Assembly: GCA_016716065.1 (NCBI GenBank)
Contig: JADJXA010000002.1
Span: 434,001 to 498,000 of the forward strand
Direction: 5' to 3'
Length of the DNA: 64,000 nt
DNA from: Candidatus Leptovillus gracilis
GTDB taxonomy: Bacteria; Chloroflexota; Anaerolineae; Promineifilales; Promineifilaceae
The first letter of the stretch is position 1. Each line of letters opens with the position of its first letter. A program made the translations under genes and the position numbers. The notes beneath the pieces were generated by a model, which had not been told where the DNA came from, made no database searches, and worked only from the letters and a program-made list of their open reading frames with translations. Shown here in pieces: positions 53,429 to 62,109 of this stretch.

Positions 53429-54631
53429 TTACACCTTCTTCGCGTAATACTCAATGCCATATTGGCGCAGACGCTCCCAGGTCCATTGGTCGTGGCTGCC
53501 TTCGGACGAGCAAACCACCACGCCGCGATCATTGCAGGAGAAGCACGGGTCAATGCCCACCAGCAGCATCGGCACGTCGGCCAGGTGGTGGCCGATGGAT
53601 AGGGAGAGGACGGAGGCCATGTTGCATAGGGTTGGCGTGCGGACTTTTACCCGGTCTGGCTGCTCGGAGCCGTTGCTGCGAATGTAATAAAACACTTCAC
53701 CGCGCGGCGCTTCGACGCGGCTGATGACCTCGCCGGGCTTGATGCGCCGTGGAAAACGCTTGACTTGCAGATCGCCAGGCGGCAAGTTGTCTAAAATTTC
53801 CCGAATGAGCCGAAAACTCTCAAACAACTCTTTCAGGCGGACGACAAAGCGGGCTTCCAGGTCGCCGCTGGTTTCGATGACGATGTTGATGGGAAAGGCG
53901 TCGTAGGCGGCATAGGGGGCGTCCACGCGCACATCGCGCATCACGCCGGAGGCGCGGGCGGTTGGCCCGACAATGCCCAATCGCTGCGCGTCTTGCAGCC
54001 GGGTGACGCCGATGCCGCGGGTGCGCTGTAAGAACATGCCATCACTGGTGGCGACGTTGAGATAATGGTGGGTGCGTTCTTCCAGAAAATTGATGCCTTC
54101 GAGGATGATAGCGCGCTGCGCGTCGGTGACGTCGAATTTGACGCCGCCAAGCAGGTTGGCCGAGTAATTGACCCGGTTGCCGGTTAGCGCTTCCAGAATG
54201 TCCATGATGGTTTCGCGGTCGCGCCAGGAGTACATGAACAGGGTGTCGAACCCGGCTTCGTGGGCGGCGATGCCAAACCAGAGCAGGTGGCTGTGGACAC
54301 GCTCCAATTCGGCAACCAGCACGCGGATAGCCTGGGCGCGCGGCGGCGCTTCGACTTCGGCCAGGGCCTCCACGCCGAGGGCGTAGGTAAGGGCGTGGAT
54401 GTGGGAACAGATGCCACAAATCCGCTCGACCAGGTAAAGGTTTTGCGTCCAGTTGCGGTTTTCGGCTCCTTTTTCGATGCCGCGATGGACGTAGCCCAGG
54501 CGCACGGTGGCGTCGGTGACAACTTCGCCATCTACAGCAAATTCAAAGTGGCCCGGTTCTTTGAGCGCCGGATGCTGCGGACCAATGGGGACGATGAATT
54601 TTTCTTTTTTAGGTGTGGTAACGGCCGTCAT
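53429..54631 (-). CDS. Group 4 [NiFe]-hydrogenase large subunit
   Basis: The NuoD-like protein keeps both Ni-binding Cys pairs: the N-terminal ERICGICSHIH and the C-terminal DPCFSCNDRG, unlike NuoD of respiratory complex I, which lacks them. It is therefore an active-hydrogenase candidate of group 4 (Mbh/Ech/Hyc type), oxidising or producing H2 coupled to ion pumping. The ATG at 54631 has GGAAGG upstream; the ORF extends to 54655. Confidence 0.93.
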   Translation of the reverse strand: MTAVTTPKKEKFIVPIGPQHPALKEPGHFEFAVDGEVVTDATVRLGYVHRGIEKGAENRNWTQNLYLVERICGICSHIHALTYALGVEALAEVEAPPRAQAIRVLVAELERVHSHLLWFGIAAHEAGFDTLFMYSWRDRETIMDILEALTGNRVNYSANLLGGVKFDVTDAQRAIILEGINFLEERTHHYLNVATSDGMFLQRTRGIGVTRLQDAQRLGIVGPTARASGVMRDVRVDAPYAAYDAFPINIVIETSGDLEARFVVRLKELFESFRLIREILDNLPPGDLQVKRFPRRIKPGEVISRVEAPRGEVFYYIRSNGSEQPDRVKVRTPTLCNMASVLSLSIGHHLADVPMLLVGIDPCFSCNDRGVVVCSSEGSHDQWTWERLRQYGIEYYAKKV

Positions 54632-54651
54632 ATGCTTTTCCTTCCTGTTGT

Positions 54652-55179
54652 TCAAGAGTCGCTGGGTTGTGGGCCTTCGGTTTTAAATTCCTTGCGCAGC
54701 GGATAAACGCCGGCCGGCCAGTTGTCGGGCAGAAAGAGGCGGTCGGTGTTGGGCGTGTTTTGCACGGTAACGCCCAACATTTCGCTGAGTTCGCGCTCGA
54801 AGAAGCTGGCCGAAGGGATGATGGGGCAAACGCTGGGCACAACGGCCGTCTCTCGCTTCACCTTCACGCACAATGTCACCACGGCCGCGCCAGCCGCAAA
54901 ATGATACAAGACCTCAATTTCCCCGGCCTCCGGCCCCAAATCCAGCCCGGTGATGGTGATCAGGTAGCCCCAACCGGCGTTTATCAAACTCTGGACGGCG
55001 GCCAGCAGTTGGTCGGGCTGGATAGTGAGGGTGAGGGAATCGGCACGGCCGTTGCCGGCTACCCGCATATGTCGTGCTTCGGCCGCCTGCGTCGCCCACG
55101 GGGCTAACAGCTTTTGCGCCGCCAGCAGCGCCATCGTCACCTGCGCCTGCACCGCATCGTGAATCTCAGATTGCATCAT
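54652..55179 (-). CDS. NuoC-like hydrogenase subunit
   Basis: The 175-aa protein matches the 30-kDa (NuoC/EchD) family: GWGYLITITGLDLGP, VLYHFAAGAAVVTLCVKV, PSASFFERELSEMLGV and LFLPDNWP. It bridges the small and large subunits. The start overlaps the end of the NuoB-like gene by 14 bp. Confidence 0.9.
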   Translation of the reverse strand: MMQSEIHDAVQAQVTMALLAAQKLLAPWATQAAEARHMRVAGNGRADSLTLTIQPDQLLAAVQSLINAGWGYLITITGLDLGPEAGEIEVLYHFAAGAAVVTLCVKVKRETAVVPSVCPIIPSASFFERELSEMLGVTVQNTPNTDRLFLPDNWPAGVYPLRKEFKTEGPQPSDS

Positions 55180-55687
55180 GTACCTCCGTTGCCAACTGCG
55201 GCACAGCGACGGTTTCTGGCGGGACGCCTTGCTTAATCATCGTCAACAGCTTCACCAGCCCATCAATAATTGCTTCAGGGCGGGGTGGGCAACCCGGAAT
55301 ATAAGCATCCACCGGAATCACCTCGTCAATGTGCCCCACTACGTTGTAGCAGCCCTGGAATACGCCGCCGGAAATGGCGCACGAACCCACCGCCACCACA
55401 AACTTGGGGTCGGGCATCTGTTCGTAGATCAGCCGCAGCCGGTCTCGTGATTGCAGCGTCACCGGCCCGGTGCAGATCAACACATCGGCGTGGCGTGGGC
55501 TGCCTTGCAACTTCACGCCTAGTCGTTCCACGTCATAACGCGGCGTCAGCGTGGCTAAAATCTCAATATCGCAGCCATTGCACGAGCCGCTGTTGTAATG
55601 AATGGCCCAGGGCGAGTTCACCCGCGCCCATTTTCTGAGCTTGATTAAAATGTTGTCCCATTCATCGGTCAGATTAAAGTTCGTCAT
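55166..55687 (-). CDS. Group 4 hydrogenase small subunit (NuoB-like)
   Basis: The protein carries the four Cys for the proximal [4Fe-4S] cluster: SGSCNGCDIEI, GSCAISGGVF and IPGCPPRPE. The ATG at 55687 is preferred over 55705. It follows a 130-bp gap containing a palindrome after the NuoA-like gene, so a separate promoter is possible. Confidence 0.92.
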   Translation of the reverse strand: MTNFNLTDEWDNILIKLRKWARVNSPWAIHYNSGSCNGCDIEILATLTPRYDVERLGVKLQGSPRHADVLICTGPVTLQSRDRLRLIYEQMPDPKFVVAVGSCAISGGVFQGCYNVVGHIDEVIPVDAYIPGCPPRPEAIIDGLVKLLTMIKQGVPPETVAVPQLATEVHDAI

Positions 55688-55771
55688 GGATTTGCTCTCT
55701 TTCACCCACAGCAGTTCCGTAGGCTATTTCATGGGCGATCCTCAGTGATCATCTAATAATTAAATGGCCCC

Positions 55772-55802
55772 GATTGGACCAGTCTTCAAGATTGGTCCAA
55801 TC
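55772..55802. repeat. Intergenic palindrome, GATTGGTCCAATC type (copy D)
   Basis: GATTGGACCAGTCTT and AAGATTGGTCCAATC pair with one mismatch within the hydrogenase operon, between the NuoA-like and NuoB-like genes. It is the fourth copy of the family in the window. Confidence 0.85.
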
Positions 55803-55834
55803 TAAAAAACAGGAAGTTATTCTTAGACGATTAC

Positions 55835-56146
55835 TTAGCCCAAAATCAAGGCGACCAGGGCCATCATCAACCCGGCCAGATATAAGATGGAAATGGGCGA
55901 GGCTGTGCTGCTGCCCAACATCAACACGCCCAGGTGCAGGATGGCAAAAAACAGGGCAATGACAAAAAACGGCCGATACCCCGGTACGCCAATTTTGCCA
56001 GACATCGCTTCACCGCCGGTGTAACTGCTTGATTTGATCGGGTTGGGATGTTCCTTGCCGGCCAATAGTTTGCCCAGGCCAGACAAAATGCCTACCAACA
56101 GCAGATAAAGCACAAAAGCAATCGGTGGGATGAGAAGAAAACTCAT
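55835..56146 (-). CDS. NuoA-like membrane subunit
   Basis: This protein of about 103 aa has three helices and the NuoA-type middle loop (SSYTGGEAMSGKIG followed by YRPFFVIALFFAILH). NuoA subunits are found in complex I and are usually absent from Ech-type hydrogenases. I chose the ATG at 56146; the ORF to 56236 overlaps the next gene. Confidence 0.75.
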   Translation of the reverse strand: MSFLLIPPIAFVLYLLLVGILSGLGKLLAGKEHPNPIKSSSYTGGEAMSGKIGVPGYRPFFVIALFFAILHLGVLMLGSSTASPISILYLAGLMMALVALILG

Positions 56147-56166
56147 AAGATGACTCCACGATGAAA

Positions 56167-57696
56167 TTAGCCGCCGAACGCGGCCATCAACGCTGCGCCG
56201 GCCGGCTGCACCAGCCCACTCACCAGACTCGGCCACAAACCAATGATGAGCACGGCCGTCGCCAGCACCACCAGCGGCACATTCATCAAAACTGGTACAG
56301 ATAATCCGGTTTGCACGGCCGTAGACGGCCGTTTTCGGTACACCGCGTTCACCAGCGGCGCATAATAGGCCAGCGACAGCACACTGTTAAAAGCCACCAA
56401 CGCAATCACCGCATACATGACCAGGTTCTGCGTGGCAAAACCGGCCACCAGAATTTGCCATTTGGACATAAACCCCACCAGCGGCGGCAGCCCGCCCAGA
56501 CCCAACAGCGCCAGACTAAACACCAGGGCAATCAACGGGTACTTCTGCGCCGCCCCGGCCAGGTCGCCAATCAGCAGTGGGTCGTGGTCGCCGCGCGCCG
56601 TGTGCAGCGCATACAACAGCGCCCCGGCCGAGAGGAATGCCAGGCCCTTCATCAGGCCATGGCTGAGCAGGTGGAAGAAGCTGCCTTCCGCCCCGGCCGC
56701 TTGGCCCACAGAAATGGCGATGCCCAGGCCAATGAGCATGTAGCCCACATGGGCGATGCTGGAAAAGGCGAGCAGGCGCTTCACCTGCTGCTGCCGCAGC
56801 GCCAGCAAATTGCCAAAAATCATGTTCAACACGCCGAAGAAGATGAGCAGCGTGCCCCAAACGGCCGTTGTGCCCGCCAATGGTCCCAGCCCGCGCAGCA
56901 AGGCAATCAGCCCTGCCTCGATCACCACGCCAGACAACATGGCGCTGATGCCGCTGGGCGCCTGCGAATGGGCGTCTGGCAGCCAGGTGTGCATGGGCAC
57001 AATGGCCACCTTCACGCCAAAGCCAATGATGAATAACCCACCGGCGGCTAGCAGCGCCAGCGAAGTGGGCTGCCCGGCGACGTAAGCCTGGATCTGCAAA
57101 ATATCCAACGTACCGGTCTGGGCTAATACCAGGGCGATGCCCAACAGCACCAACACCGAACCAACCGCGCTTTGCACCAGGTATTTCACGCCCGCTTCCA
57201 AAGAGGCGGGTTGATCGCGGTAAAAAGCGACTAGCAAGTAGGAGGTGATGGCCATGGCCTCGAACCACAGCCACAGATTAAACAGGTCGGCGGCGCAGCC
57301 CAGGCCAATCATTACGCCAGACATGGCGACGAGCATGGCGTAATATTTGGTCTCGCCCAAATCGCCGCGCACGTACATGGCGGAGTACAGAATGACCAGG
57401 GTGGAGAGGGTGAGGACGGCCGTTGCCAGCAGCAAACTCATCCCATCCAGCCGCAGTGTAATCGTGCCCAGCGTATAGCTGAGTGCGCCATTGGCCTGAA
57501 AGGCCTGCCATGTCAGGCCAAACGGCAGCCAGGTGCTGAGAACGGCCAACAGGGCCACCCACCGGCCGGCGCCTGTGTCGGCCACCGTCTGCCGCTGCAC
57601 CAGGCGGCCAATCAAATAAATCAGCGGCGACCACAACAGTGGCAGCCAGATCAGCCATAGAAAAACGGGAAGTTGGGTGAAAGCTAGAATGTCCAT
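56167..57696 (-). CDS. NuoN/MrpD-like proton or sodium antiporter subunit
   Basis: The protein of about 509 aa has 14 helices and the antiporter motifs: a Lys/Glu pair in helices 5-8 (FEAMAITSYLLVAFYRD, IVPMHTWLPDAHSQAP) and LLAFSSIAHVGYMLIGLG. In the hydrogenase it is a likely ion-pumping subunit. It starts at ATG 57696, with GGGAG about 8 nt upstream. Confidence 0.9.
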   Translation of the reverse strand: MDILAFTQLPVFLWLIWLPLLWSPLIYLIGRLVQRQTVADTGAGRWVALLAVLSTWLPFGLTWQAFQANGALSYTLGTITLRLDGMSLLLATAVLTLSTLVILYSAMYVRGDLGETKYYAMLVAMSGVMIGLGCAADLFNLWLWFEAMAITSYLLVAFYRDQPASLEAGVKYLVQSAVGSVLVLLGIALVLAQTGTLDILQIQAYVAGQPTSLALLAAGGLFIIGFGVKVAIVPMHTWLPDAHSQAPSGISAMLSGVVIEAGLIALLRGLGPLAGTTAVWGTLLIFFGVLNMIFGNLLALRQQQVKRLLAFSSIAHVGYMLIGLGIAISVGQAAGAEGSFFHLLSHGLMKGLAFLSAGALLYALHTARGDHDPLLIGDLAGAAQKYPLIALVFSLALLGLGGLPPLVGFMSKWQILVAGFATQNLVMYAVIALVAFNSVLSLAYYAPLVNAVYRKRPSTAVQTGLSVPVLMNVPLVVLATAVLIIGLWPSLVSGLVQPAGAALMAAFGG

Positions 57697-57711
57697 AAAC
57701 ATATCTCCCGG

Positions 57712-59460
57712 TCAGGCTGCGCCAGCCAACAGGACCAACACCACCACCAGCGCCAGGACGATGCCCAGCACGTTCCAGTTTAATTGGCCCGTTTGGGTCA
57801 CCTGGAGGGCGACGGCCGTTTTCTGCGTCAGGTTCACAGCGCCGCGATTGAGCGCTTCAAAGCCAAAACCGTTGGCAGCGGCGCGCCCCAACCCCTGCAG
57901 CGCCTGGGCTGTGCCGCCCAAATGGTCGCGCTGCCACCAGGTCGCCAATCCTAAAGCCACCACCACCAGCGCCAGCCAGGTGGCCGGCGCCGTCAGAATT
58001 GCCAGCAGCATCTCGCTGCTGGTTTCGACGTGCAGGTCGTGGTAAGGCAGCGTCGCTTGCAGCCATTCGCCAAACAACCCAATCAGCAGCCAGGTCGTCA
58101 GCGTGCCCAGCGCCAGCGGGATAAGCGCCGTTTTCATCGGCGTGCCCACGTCGTGAACCTGTTTCTCGCTCTGCGGCCGGCCGAAGAAGACCAGCCACAC
58201 CATGCGGAAGGTGTAAAAGGCGGTGATGCCCGCGCCTAAAACCATGCCAATATAAGCCCACAGCGGTCCATGCTCCAGGCCGCTTTCCAAAATCAGCTCC
58301 TTGCTCCAAAAGCCGTTCAAGATGGGCAGCCCGGCCAGCGCCGCCGCGCCAATGATGAAAACAGTGCTGACCAAAGGCATCTGTCGGCGCAGGCCGCCCA
58401 TCTGGCGCATATCGCGCGTGCCCGCGGCATGGATGACCGCGCCTGCGCCCAGGAAGAGCAGCGCCTTAAAAACAGCGTGGCTGAACAGATGGAACTGGCT
58501 GGCAAAGACGCCGCCCACGCCAATGGCGTACACCATATAGCCAAGCTGGCTGACGGTGGAGTAGGCCAGCACCCGCTTCAGGTCGGTGGCGACGACGGCC
58601 ATGAGGGCGGCTAACAGCGCCGTGACAAGACCGATGATGAGAACGGCCGTGCCCCAGCCCGCCACCTCGGCAAACGCCGGATAAAACCGCGCCAGCAAAT
58701 AGACGCCCGCGTTCACCATCGTCGCCGCATGGATGAGCGCACTAACCGGTGTCGGCGCTTCCATGGCGTCCGGCAGCCAGGTGTGGAACGGAACCTGCGC
58801 CGATTTGGCCATCGCCGCAAAGAGGAAGGTGAAGGCAATGAAGCTCAGTACGCCCGGCGGCAGTGTGTGGGCGTTCGCCAGCAGCGTGCCGATCTGGTAG
58901 TCGCCCAGATAAACGTAAGCCGCCAACGTGCCCAGCAGCAGGCCAATGCCGCCCAACTGGGTGATGATTAGCGCCTTCATGCCGCCGCGCACCGCCTTCG
59001 GATCGTCGTTGTAAAATGAGATGAGGGCATAGGAACAGAGCGCCGTCATCTCCCAAAAGATAAACATCAAGAACAGGCTGCCGGCCAGCACCAGCCCGGC
59101 CATCGAACCGATGAAGAGCAGCACCAGGGCGTAATAACGCCCCAACTGCGCCTCGCCGCGCATATATTCCACCGAAAAAATCACCGCCAGACTGCCAATC
59201 ACCGTAGCTACGATGGCCAGGAATACCGCCAATCCATCCGGTACGAACGTGAAGACCCCAAACACGCCGCCCATGTCCAGGCGGATCACCGCCTGCGCGT
59301 TGGTGTTGGGGATAAGGGACAGAGCGGCCAGACCGGCGGCGGCGGAGAAAACAACGGCCAGGGCGTGTTGGGCGCGCGGCCGTTTGTCGCTGACCAGCCA
59401 GACCACCAGCGCGCCCAGCCAGGCCAGTCCAATTGTTAACATAATCAACCAGGCGCTCAT
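57712..59460 (-). CDS. NuoL/MrpA-like antiporter subunit
   Basis: The 582-aa protein has about 15 helices with MTALCSYALISFY, QVPFHTWLPDAMEAPTPVSA and AYSTVSQLGYMVYAIGVGG, the NuoL pattern, and a long C-terminal part. It is a second ion-translocating subunit of the complex. A GGAGG lies 6 nt before the ATG. Confidence 0.92.
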   Translation of the reverse strand: MSAWLIMLTIGLAWLGALVVWLVSDKRPRAQHALAVVFSAAAGLAALSLIPNTNAQAVIRLDMGGVFGVFTFVPDGLAVFLAIVATVIGSLAVIFSVEYMRGEAQLGRYYALVLLFIGSMAGLVLAGSLFLMFIFWEMTALCSYALISFYNDDPKAVRGGMKALIITQLGGIGLLLGTLAAYVYLGDYQIGTLLANAHTLPPGVLSFIAFTFLFAAMAKSAQVPFHTWLPDAMEAPTPVSALIHAATMVNAGVYLLARFYPAFAEVAGWGTAVLIIGLVTALLAALMAVVATDLKRVLAYSTVSQLGYMVYAIGVGGVFASQFHLFSHAVFKALLFLGAGAVIHAAGTRDMRQMGGLRRQMPLVSTVFIIGAAALAGLPILNGFWSKELILESGLEHGPLWAYIGMVLGAGITAFYTFRMVWLVFFGRPQSEKQVHDVGTPMKTALIPLALGTLTTWLLIGLFGEWLQATLPYHDLHVETSSEMLLAILTAPATWLALVVVALGLATWWQRDHLGGTAQALQGLGRAAANGFGFEALNRGAVNLTQKTAVALQVTQTGQLNWNVLGIVLALVVVLVLLAGAA

Positions 59461-59463
59461 GGC

Positions 59464-59771
59464 TTACCTCCGCAGGGTAGACAAATCTTTAACGTCCAGC
59501 GAGCCGGTGTGGCGCTTCACCTGGACGGCTAGAGCCAGGCCGATCACAGCCACAATGGTATCGGCGACGATGACGGTGACGGCCAGGCTTTGGCCCAAAT
59601 TCACCTGCCCGCTGATCTTCCCGGCCAGTACCAGGGCGATGAGCGCCCCTTTGACCAGCAGCTGCAAGGCGATGATGATCTGGAACAGGTTGCGCACCAT
59701 CAACAGGCATACAGCGCAACGCCGAGCAGACAGAGAACGCCGCCAGCAATGATGTTCAGTTCTGTACTCAT
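59464..59771 (-). CDS. NuoK/MrpC-like subunit, split by a single-base frameshift
   Basis: The first 23 codons from ATG 59771 read MSTELNIIAGGVLCLLGVAL and stop at TGA (59700-59702). The rest continues in the next frame as LMVRNLFQIIIALQLLVKG to 59464. One extra T in TGTTGATGG would make a normal NuoK-like protein of about 102 aa. As it stands the TGA overlaps an ATG (TGATG), so coupled reinitiation is conceivable, but a sequencing error is simpler. The start overlaps the MbhD-like gene end by 4 bp. Confidence 0.75.
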
Positions 59772-60349
59772 ATGTGGGCCTCCTGGATGTGGGTTTCGGG
59801 GGATGGGTCTATGGTTTTGGCCGGGATTGGCGGCAGCAGTGGTTGTATCTGGCGCGCTTTGAAGTTGGCTCTGGCCCGTTCTTCGGCTGTTTCTCGTTCG
59901 GCCAGGATACCCAGAATACCCATGACCCCGGCGAAAATCAGACCGATTTGCACCAGCATGTCCAGGCCCCGGTTTTCCCAAAGCATGGTGGAGAAGGTGG
60001 GTTCGGTAACGGCCGTTGCCGCATCTTTCAACGGCAAAACAAACCAGCCGACCAATCCAATAAAGGCCAGGGCCAATCCTCCGCCCAATGCCCACGGGAC
60101 CAGCCGCCCCATCTCCATGGCGTCTTCACCGGCAATGGTGATGCCAAACACAAACAAGATGGTCACCAATCCCGCGCCTACGCTTAATTCAATCACGGCG
60201 ACTTCGTGCGCGCCAAGCGCATAGAGCAGGGCGGCGACAAATGCGCTGCTGCAGGCTAACCAGATGGCCGCTACCAGGAGTTGTCTGGTTCGCAGCGCCT
60301 GAAACGCGCACAAAACAACGGCAATTACCAAGATTAGCTCGGTCAGCAT
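59768..60349 (-). CDS. MbhD/MrpB-like (DUF4040) hydrogenase subunit, first gene of the operon
   Basis: The 193-aa membrane protein starts with RTRQLLVAAIWLACSSAFVA and has the conserved IELSVGAGLVTILFVFGI of the MbhD/DUF4040 family, then three further helices. Such subunits link the hydrogenase to a Mrp-type antiporter module. GGAGG lies 10 nt upstream of the ATG. It opens the operon of eleven genes running to 51546. Confidence 0.88.
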   Translation of the reverse strand: MLTELILVIAVVLCAFQALRTRQLLVAAIWLACSSAFVAALLYALGAHEVAVIELSVGAGLVTILFVFGITIAGEDAMEMGRLVPWALGGGLALAFIGLVGWFVLPLKDAATAVTEPTFSTMLWENRGLDMLVQIGLIFAGVMGILGILAERETAEERARANFKARQIQPLLPPIPAKTIDPSPETHIQEAHI

Positions 60350-60400
60350 TAGGCAATACCTCCAAAAACATACATTACTTTATTGGGCGTTTTGCACACA

Positions 60401-60414
60401 GTGACAAGTGTCAC
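60401..60414. promoter_or_regulatory. Palindromic site GTGACA-AG-TGTCAC upstream of the hydrogenase operon
   Basis: A perfect 6-bp inverted repeat with 2-nt centre lies about 52 bp before the first hydrogenase gene. A near match (GTGACA-AG-TGTAAC, minus strand, 61065-61078) lies upstream of the small membrane protein gene. A shared regulator of the CRP/FNR kind is possible. Confidence 0.5.
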
Positions 60415-60481
60415 CCGAAAGGCGTGACGGATGTACTCTTTGTGAATTATTGCACAAATGATGAATGATAGAGGGGATAAG

Positions 60482-60515
60482 AGAAGTTCAACTTCTCCGC
60501 AGAAATTGAACTTCT
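60482..60515. repeat. Inverted repeat after the small membrane protein gene
   Basis: AGAAGTTCAACTTCT and AGAAATTGAACTTCT pair with one mismatch around CCGC, just past the stop codon at 60522 (minus strand). It has no T-run. It may protect or terminate the transcript. Confidence 0.6.
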
Positions 60516-60521
60516 TATTAT

Positions 60522-60935
60522 TCAGGCGGGGTGGCGGTTGCTCTGCCAGCAGCCCAGGAACAATAAGCCCGTCACCAGAAAGGGCGAACTGTAAGCAAAG
60601 GCGGCAAACCAGCGCTGCTCTGGAAATGTAAAGTAGGCCAGCAAAGCGATGCCCAAAGCGCTCACGCTGGCGACAATGCCGCCGACCGCTTCCCAACGCC
60701 AGGCGCACAAAATGCCCAAAGTGGCTGCGGCCACCAGAGCAAATAGGAGAAGGCCATGATCATTTCCTGGTCTGGAACTGGTGGTCAAGAAGCTCTCGGA
60801 GCCGATAACGCGCAAATAAATGAGGCCGGTAAGCAGGGCTAACAGGCCGACAGACCGGGCTAAAAAGCGCATTTCGTTGAGTTTATCGGGGGAATGTTGT
60901 GTGGCGTGGTTGCTGCCGTTTGTCACTTGCGCCAT
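60522..60935 (-). CDS. Small four-helix membrane protein, unknown function
   Basis: From the ATG at 60935 (GGAGG about 7 nt upstream) the 137-aa protein has four hydrophobic helices (SVGLLALLTGLIYLRVIG, LLLFALVAAATLGILCAW, ...) and short loops. I know no function. The upstream region carries a site related to the hydrogenase operator, so it could respond to the same signal. Confidence 0.7.
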   Translation of the reverse strand: MAQVTNGSNHATQHSPDKLNEMRFLARSVGLLALLTGLIYLRVIGSESFLTTSSRPGNDHGLLLFALVAAATLGILCAWRWEAVGGIVASVSALGIALLAYFTFPEQRWFAAFAYSSPFLVTGLLFLGCWQSNRHPA

Positions 60936-61418
60936 GATTTCACCTCCATAGGCCGGTGGGTGGATCAGCGCCGGCCGACTTGCAATTGCGGTGTAGACGA
61001 TGATGGTGAATAAAACGCTTGGTTGTGATGATGCCAGTGTAGGCGGAAACGGCCGTTTCCACCAGTTACACTTGTCACCTTTTGCAGATGACAAGCTGCC
61101 AATGGCCGTTGCCGGCAGCGCCTTCCTCTGACTGGCTCAGTAGGACAGTTGTCTGTCTTGCGTTCGTTGGTGATATGTGTTATTCTCGTTTATGACGCAT
61201 TGCGTCACGGGAGCTAAAATCAATCTGCACCCCTTTCATCCCACACCGTTAAACTGACGATGACGTCATAAACGGCCTTGGGTAAACGCCAAACTCAGCA
61301 GCTGTAAAGCCTGCCGAGAAACCCGAAGGATTCTAATCGGTGAAACATTCACAATGCCATGGTGAAACCCAGATGGGTTTTAGCCACTGCCAAACGCAAC
61401 CGAATTGAGGGTTGAAAA
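60936..61418. promoter_or_regulatory. 480-bp intergenic region with several palindromes and a long GNAT leader
   Basis: Between the divergent membrane protein and GNAT genes lie: the GTGACA-type site at 61065-61078; a perfect TGACGCA-T-TGCGTCA at 61193-61207; a TGACGTCA at 61261-61268; and, next to the GNAT gene, a hairpin AAACCC-AGAT-GGGTTT near 61365-61380. The 150 bases before the GNAT start could fold as a leader RNA. I could not match it to a known riboswitch class. Confidence 0.45.
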
Positions 61419-62009
61419 ATGAACAGAAAAGAGATGGAGTACGTGTTTAAGACCAAAGATGGACAAGAGATTGGCGCGCGGCCTCTGCGCTATACGGATG
61501 CCCCCAATCTGGTAGACATTTTTGAGCATATGAGTTCAGAAAGCCGCTATCGTCGCTTTCACCAAACGGCCGATAACTTGCAGCCGGAGCGTATCTGGCG
61601 CGAAGCGGAAAGCATCGCTCATCTAGACCAGGCGAAACAAGGGGGGCTGTTGGCCTTTGCCGATCTACCAGGCCAGCCCAATACCCCCGTTGGCGCGGCG
61701 CGTTACGTTTGTCTGGGGGAGGGCCGGGCGGAAACGGCCGTTTCCGTGCGCGACGACATGCAGGGCAAGGGAATTGCCACAAAGCTGCTGCAACTGCTTA
61801 CCGAAGAAGCGCGCGCCCGTGGTATTCAGAAATTGGTGGCCGATGTGATGAACAACAACGTCGCCATTTTGACTGTTTTGCAAAAGCTGCCTTATGTCAT
61901 CACGCGCAAACCAGATGGGCAGTATGCCACGCTGGAGATTGATTTGACCCGGTTCAAAGATGGGGCTGGCGCGTTGACGGATGAAGGCACGGCCGTTCAC
62001 CGTCGTTAG
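61419..62009 (+). CDS. GNAT-family N-acetyltransferase
   Basis: The 196-aa protein fits the GNAT fold, with ARPLRYTDAPNLVDIF near the N-terminus, AVSVRDDMQGKGIATKLLQLL as the acetyl-CoA loop (Q/RxxGxG/A) and LVADVMNNNVAILTVLQKL. The substrate is unknown; proteins and small molecules are both possible. A long structured leader precedes it and a bidirectional terminator follows. Confidence 0.9.
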   Translation: MNRKEMEYVFKTKDGQEIGARPLRYTDAPNLVDIFEHMSSESRYRRFHQTADNLQPERIWREAESIAHLDQAKQGGLLAFADLPGQPNTPVGAARYVCLGEGRAETAVSVRDDMQGKGIATKLLQLLTEEARARGIQKLVADVMNNNVAILTVLQKLPYVITRKPDGQYATLEIDLTRFKDGAGALTDEGTAVHRR

Positions 62010-62067
62010 GCGCAATAAAACGGGGGCAGCCACAGGAAAGCGCTCAGACAACCTAAAACGGACACTC

Positions 62068-62107
62068 AAAAAAACCTCCGCGGCCTCTCAGGCCGCGGAG
62101 GTTTTTT
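62068..62107. terminator. Bidirectional intrinsic terminator
   Basis: AACCTCCGCGGCC and GGCCGCGGAGGTT form a 13-bp stem with a 5-nt loop, preceded by an A-run and followed by TTTTTT. It serves the convergent GNAT and smc genes. Confidence 0.95.
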
Positions 62108-62109
62108 GT

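Noticed and set aside
53429..54631. Annotation as respiratory complex I subunit NuoD
   Set aside because: Both Ni-binding Cys pairs are present and a hydrogenase maturation protease ends the operon, so a group 4 hydrogenase is the better reading.
61260..61418. A c-di-GMP or cobalamin riboswitch before the GNAT gene
   Set aside because: Short AAAGCC- and CTGTAA-like segments are present, but the ordered consensus blocks of either class could not be laid out.
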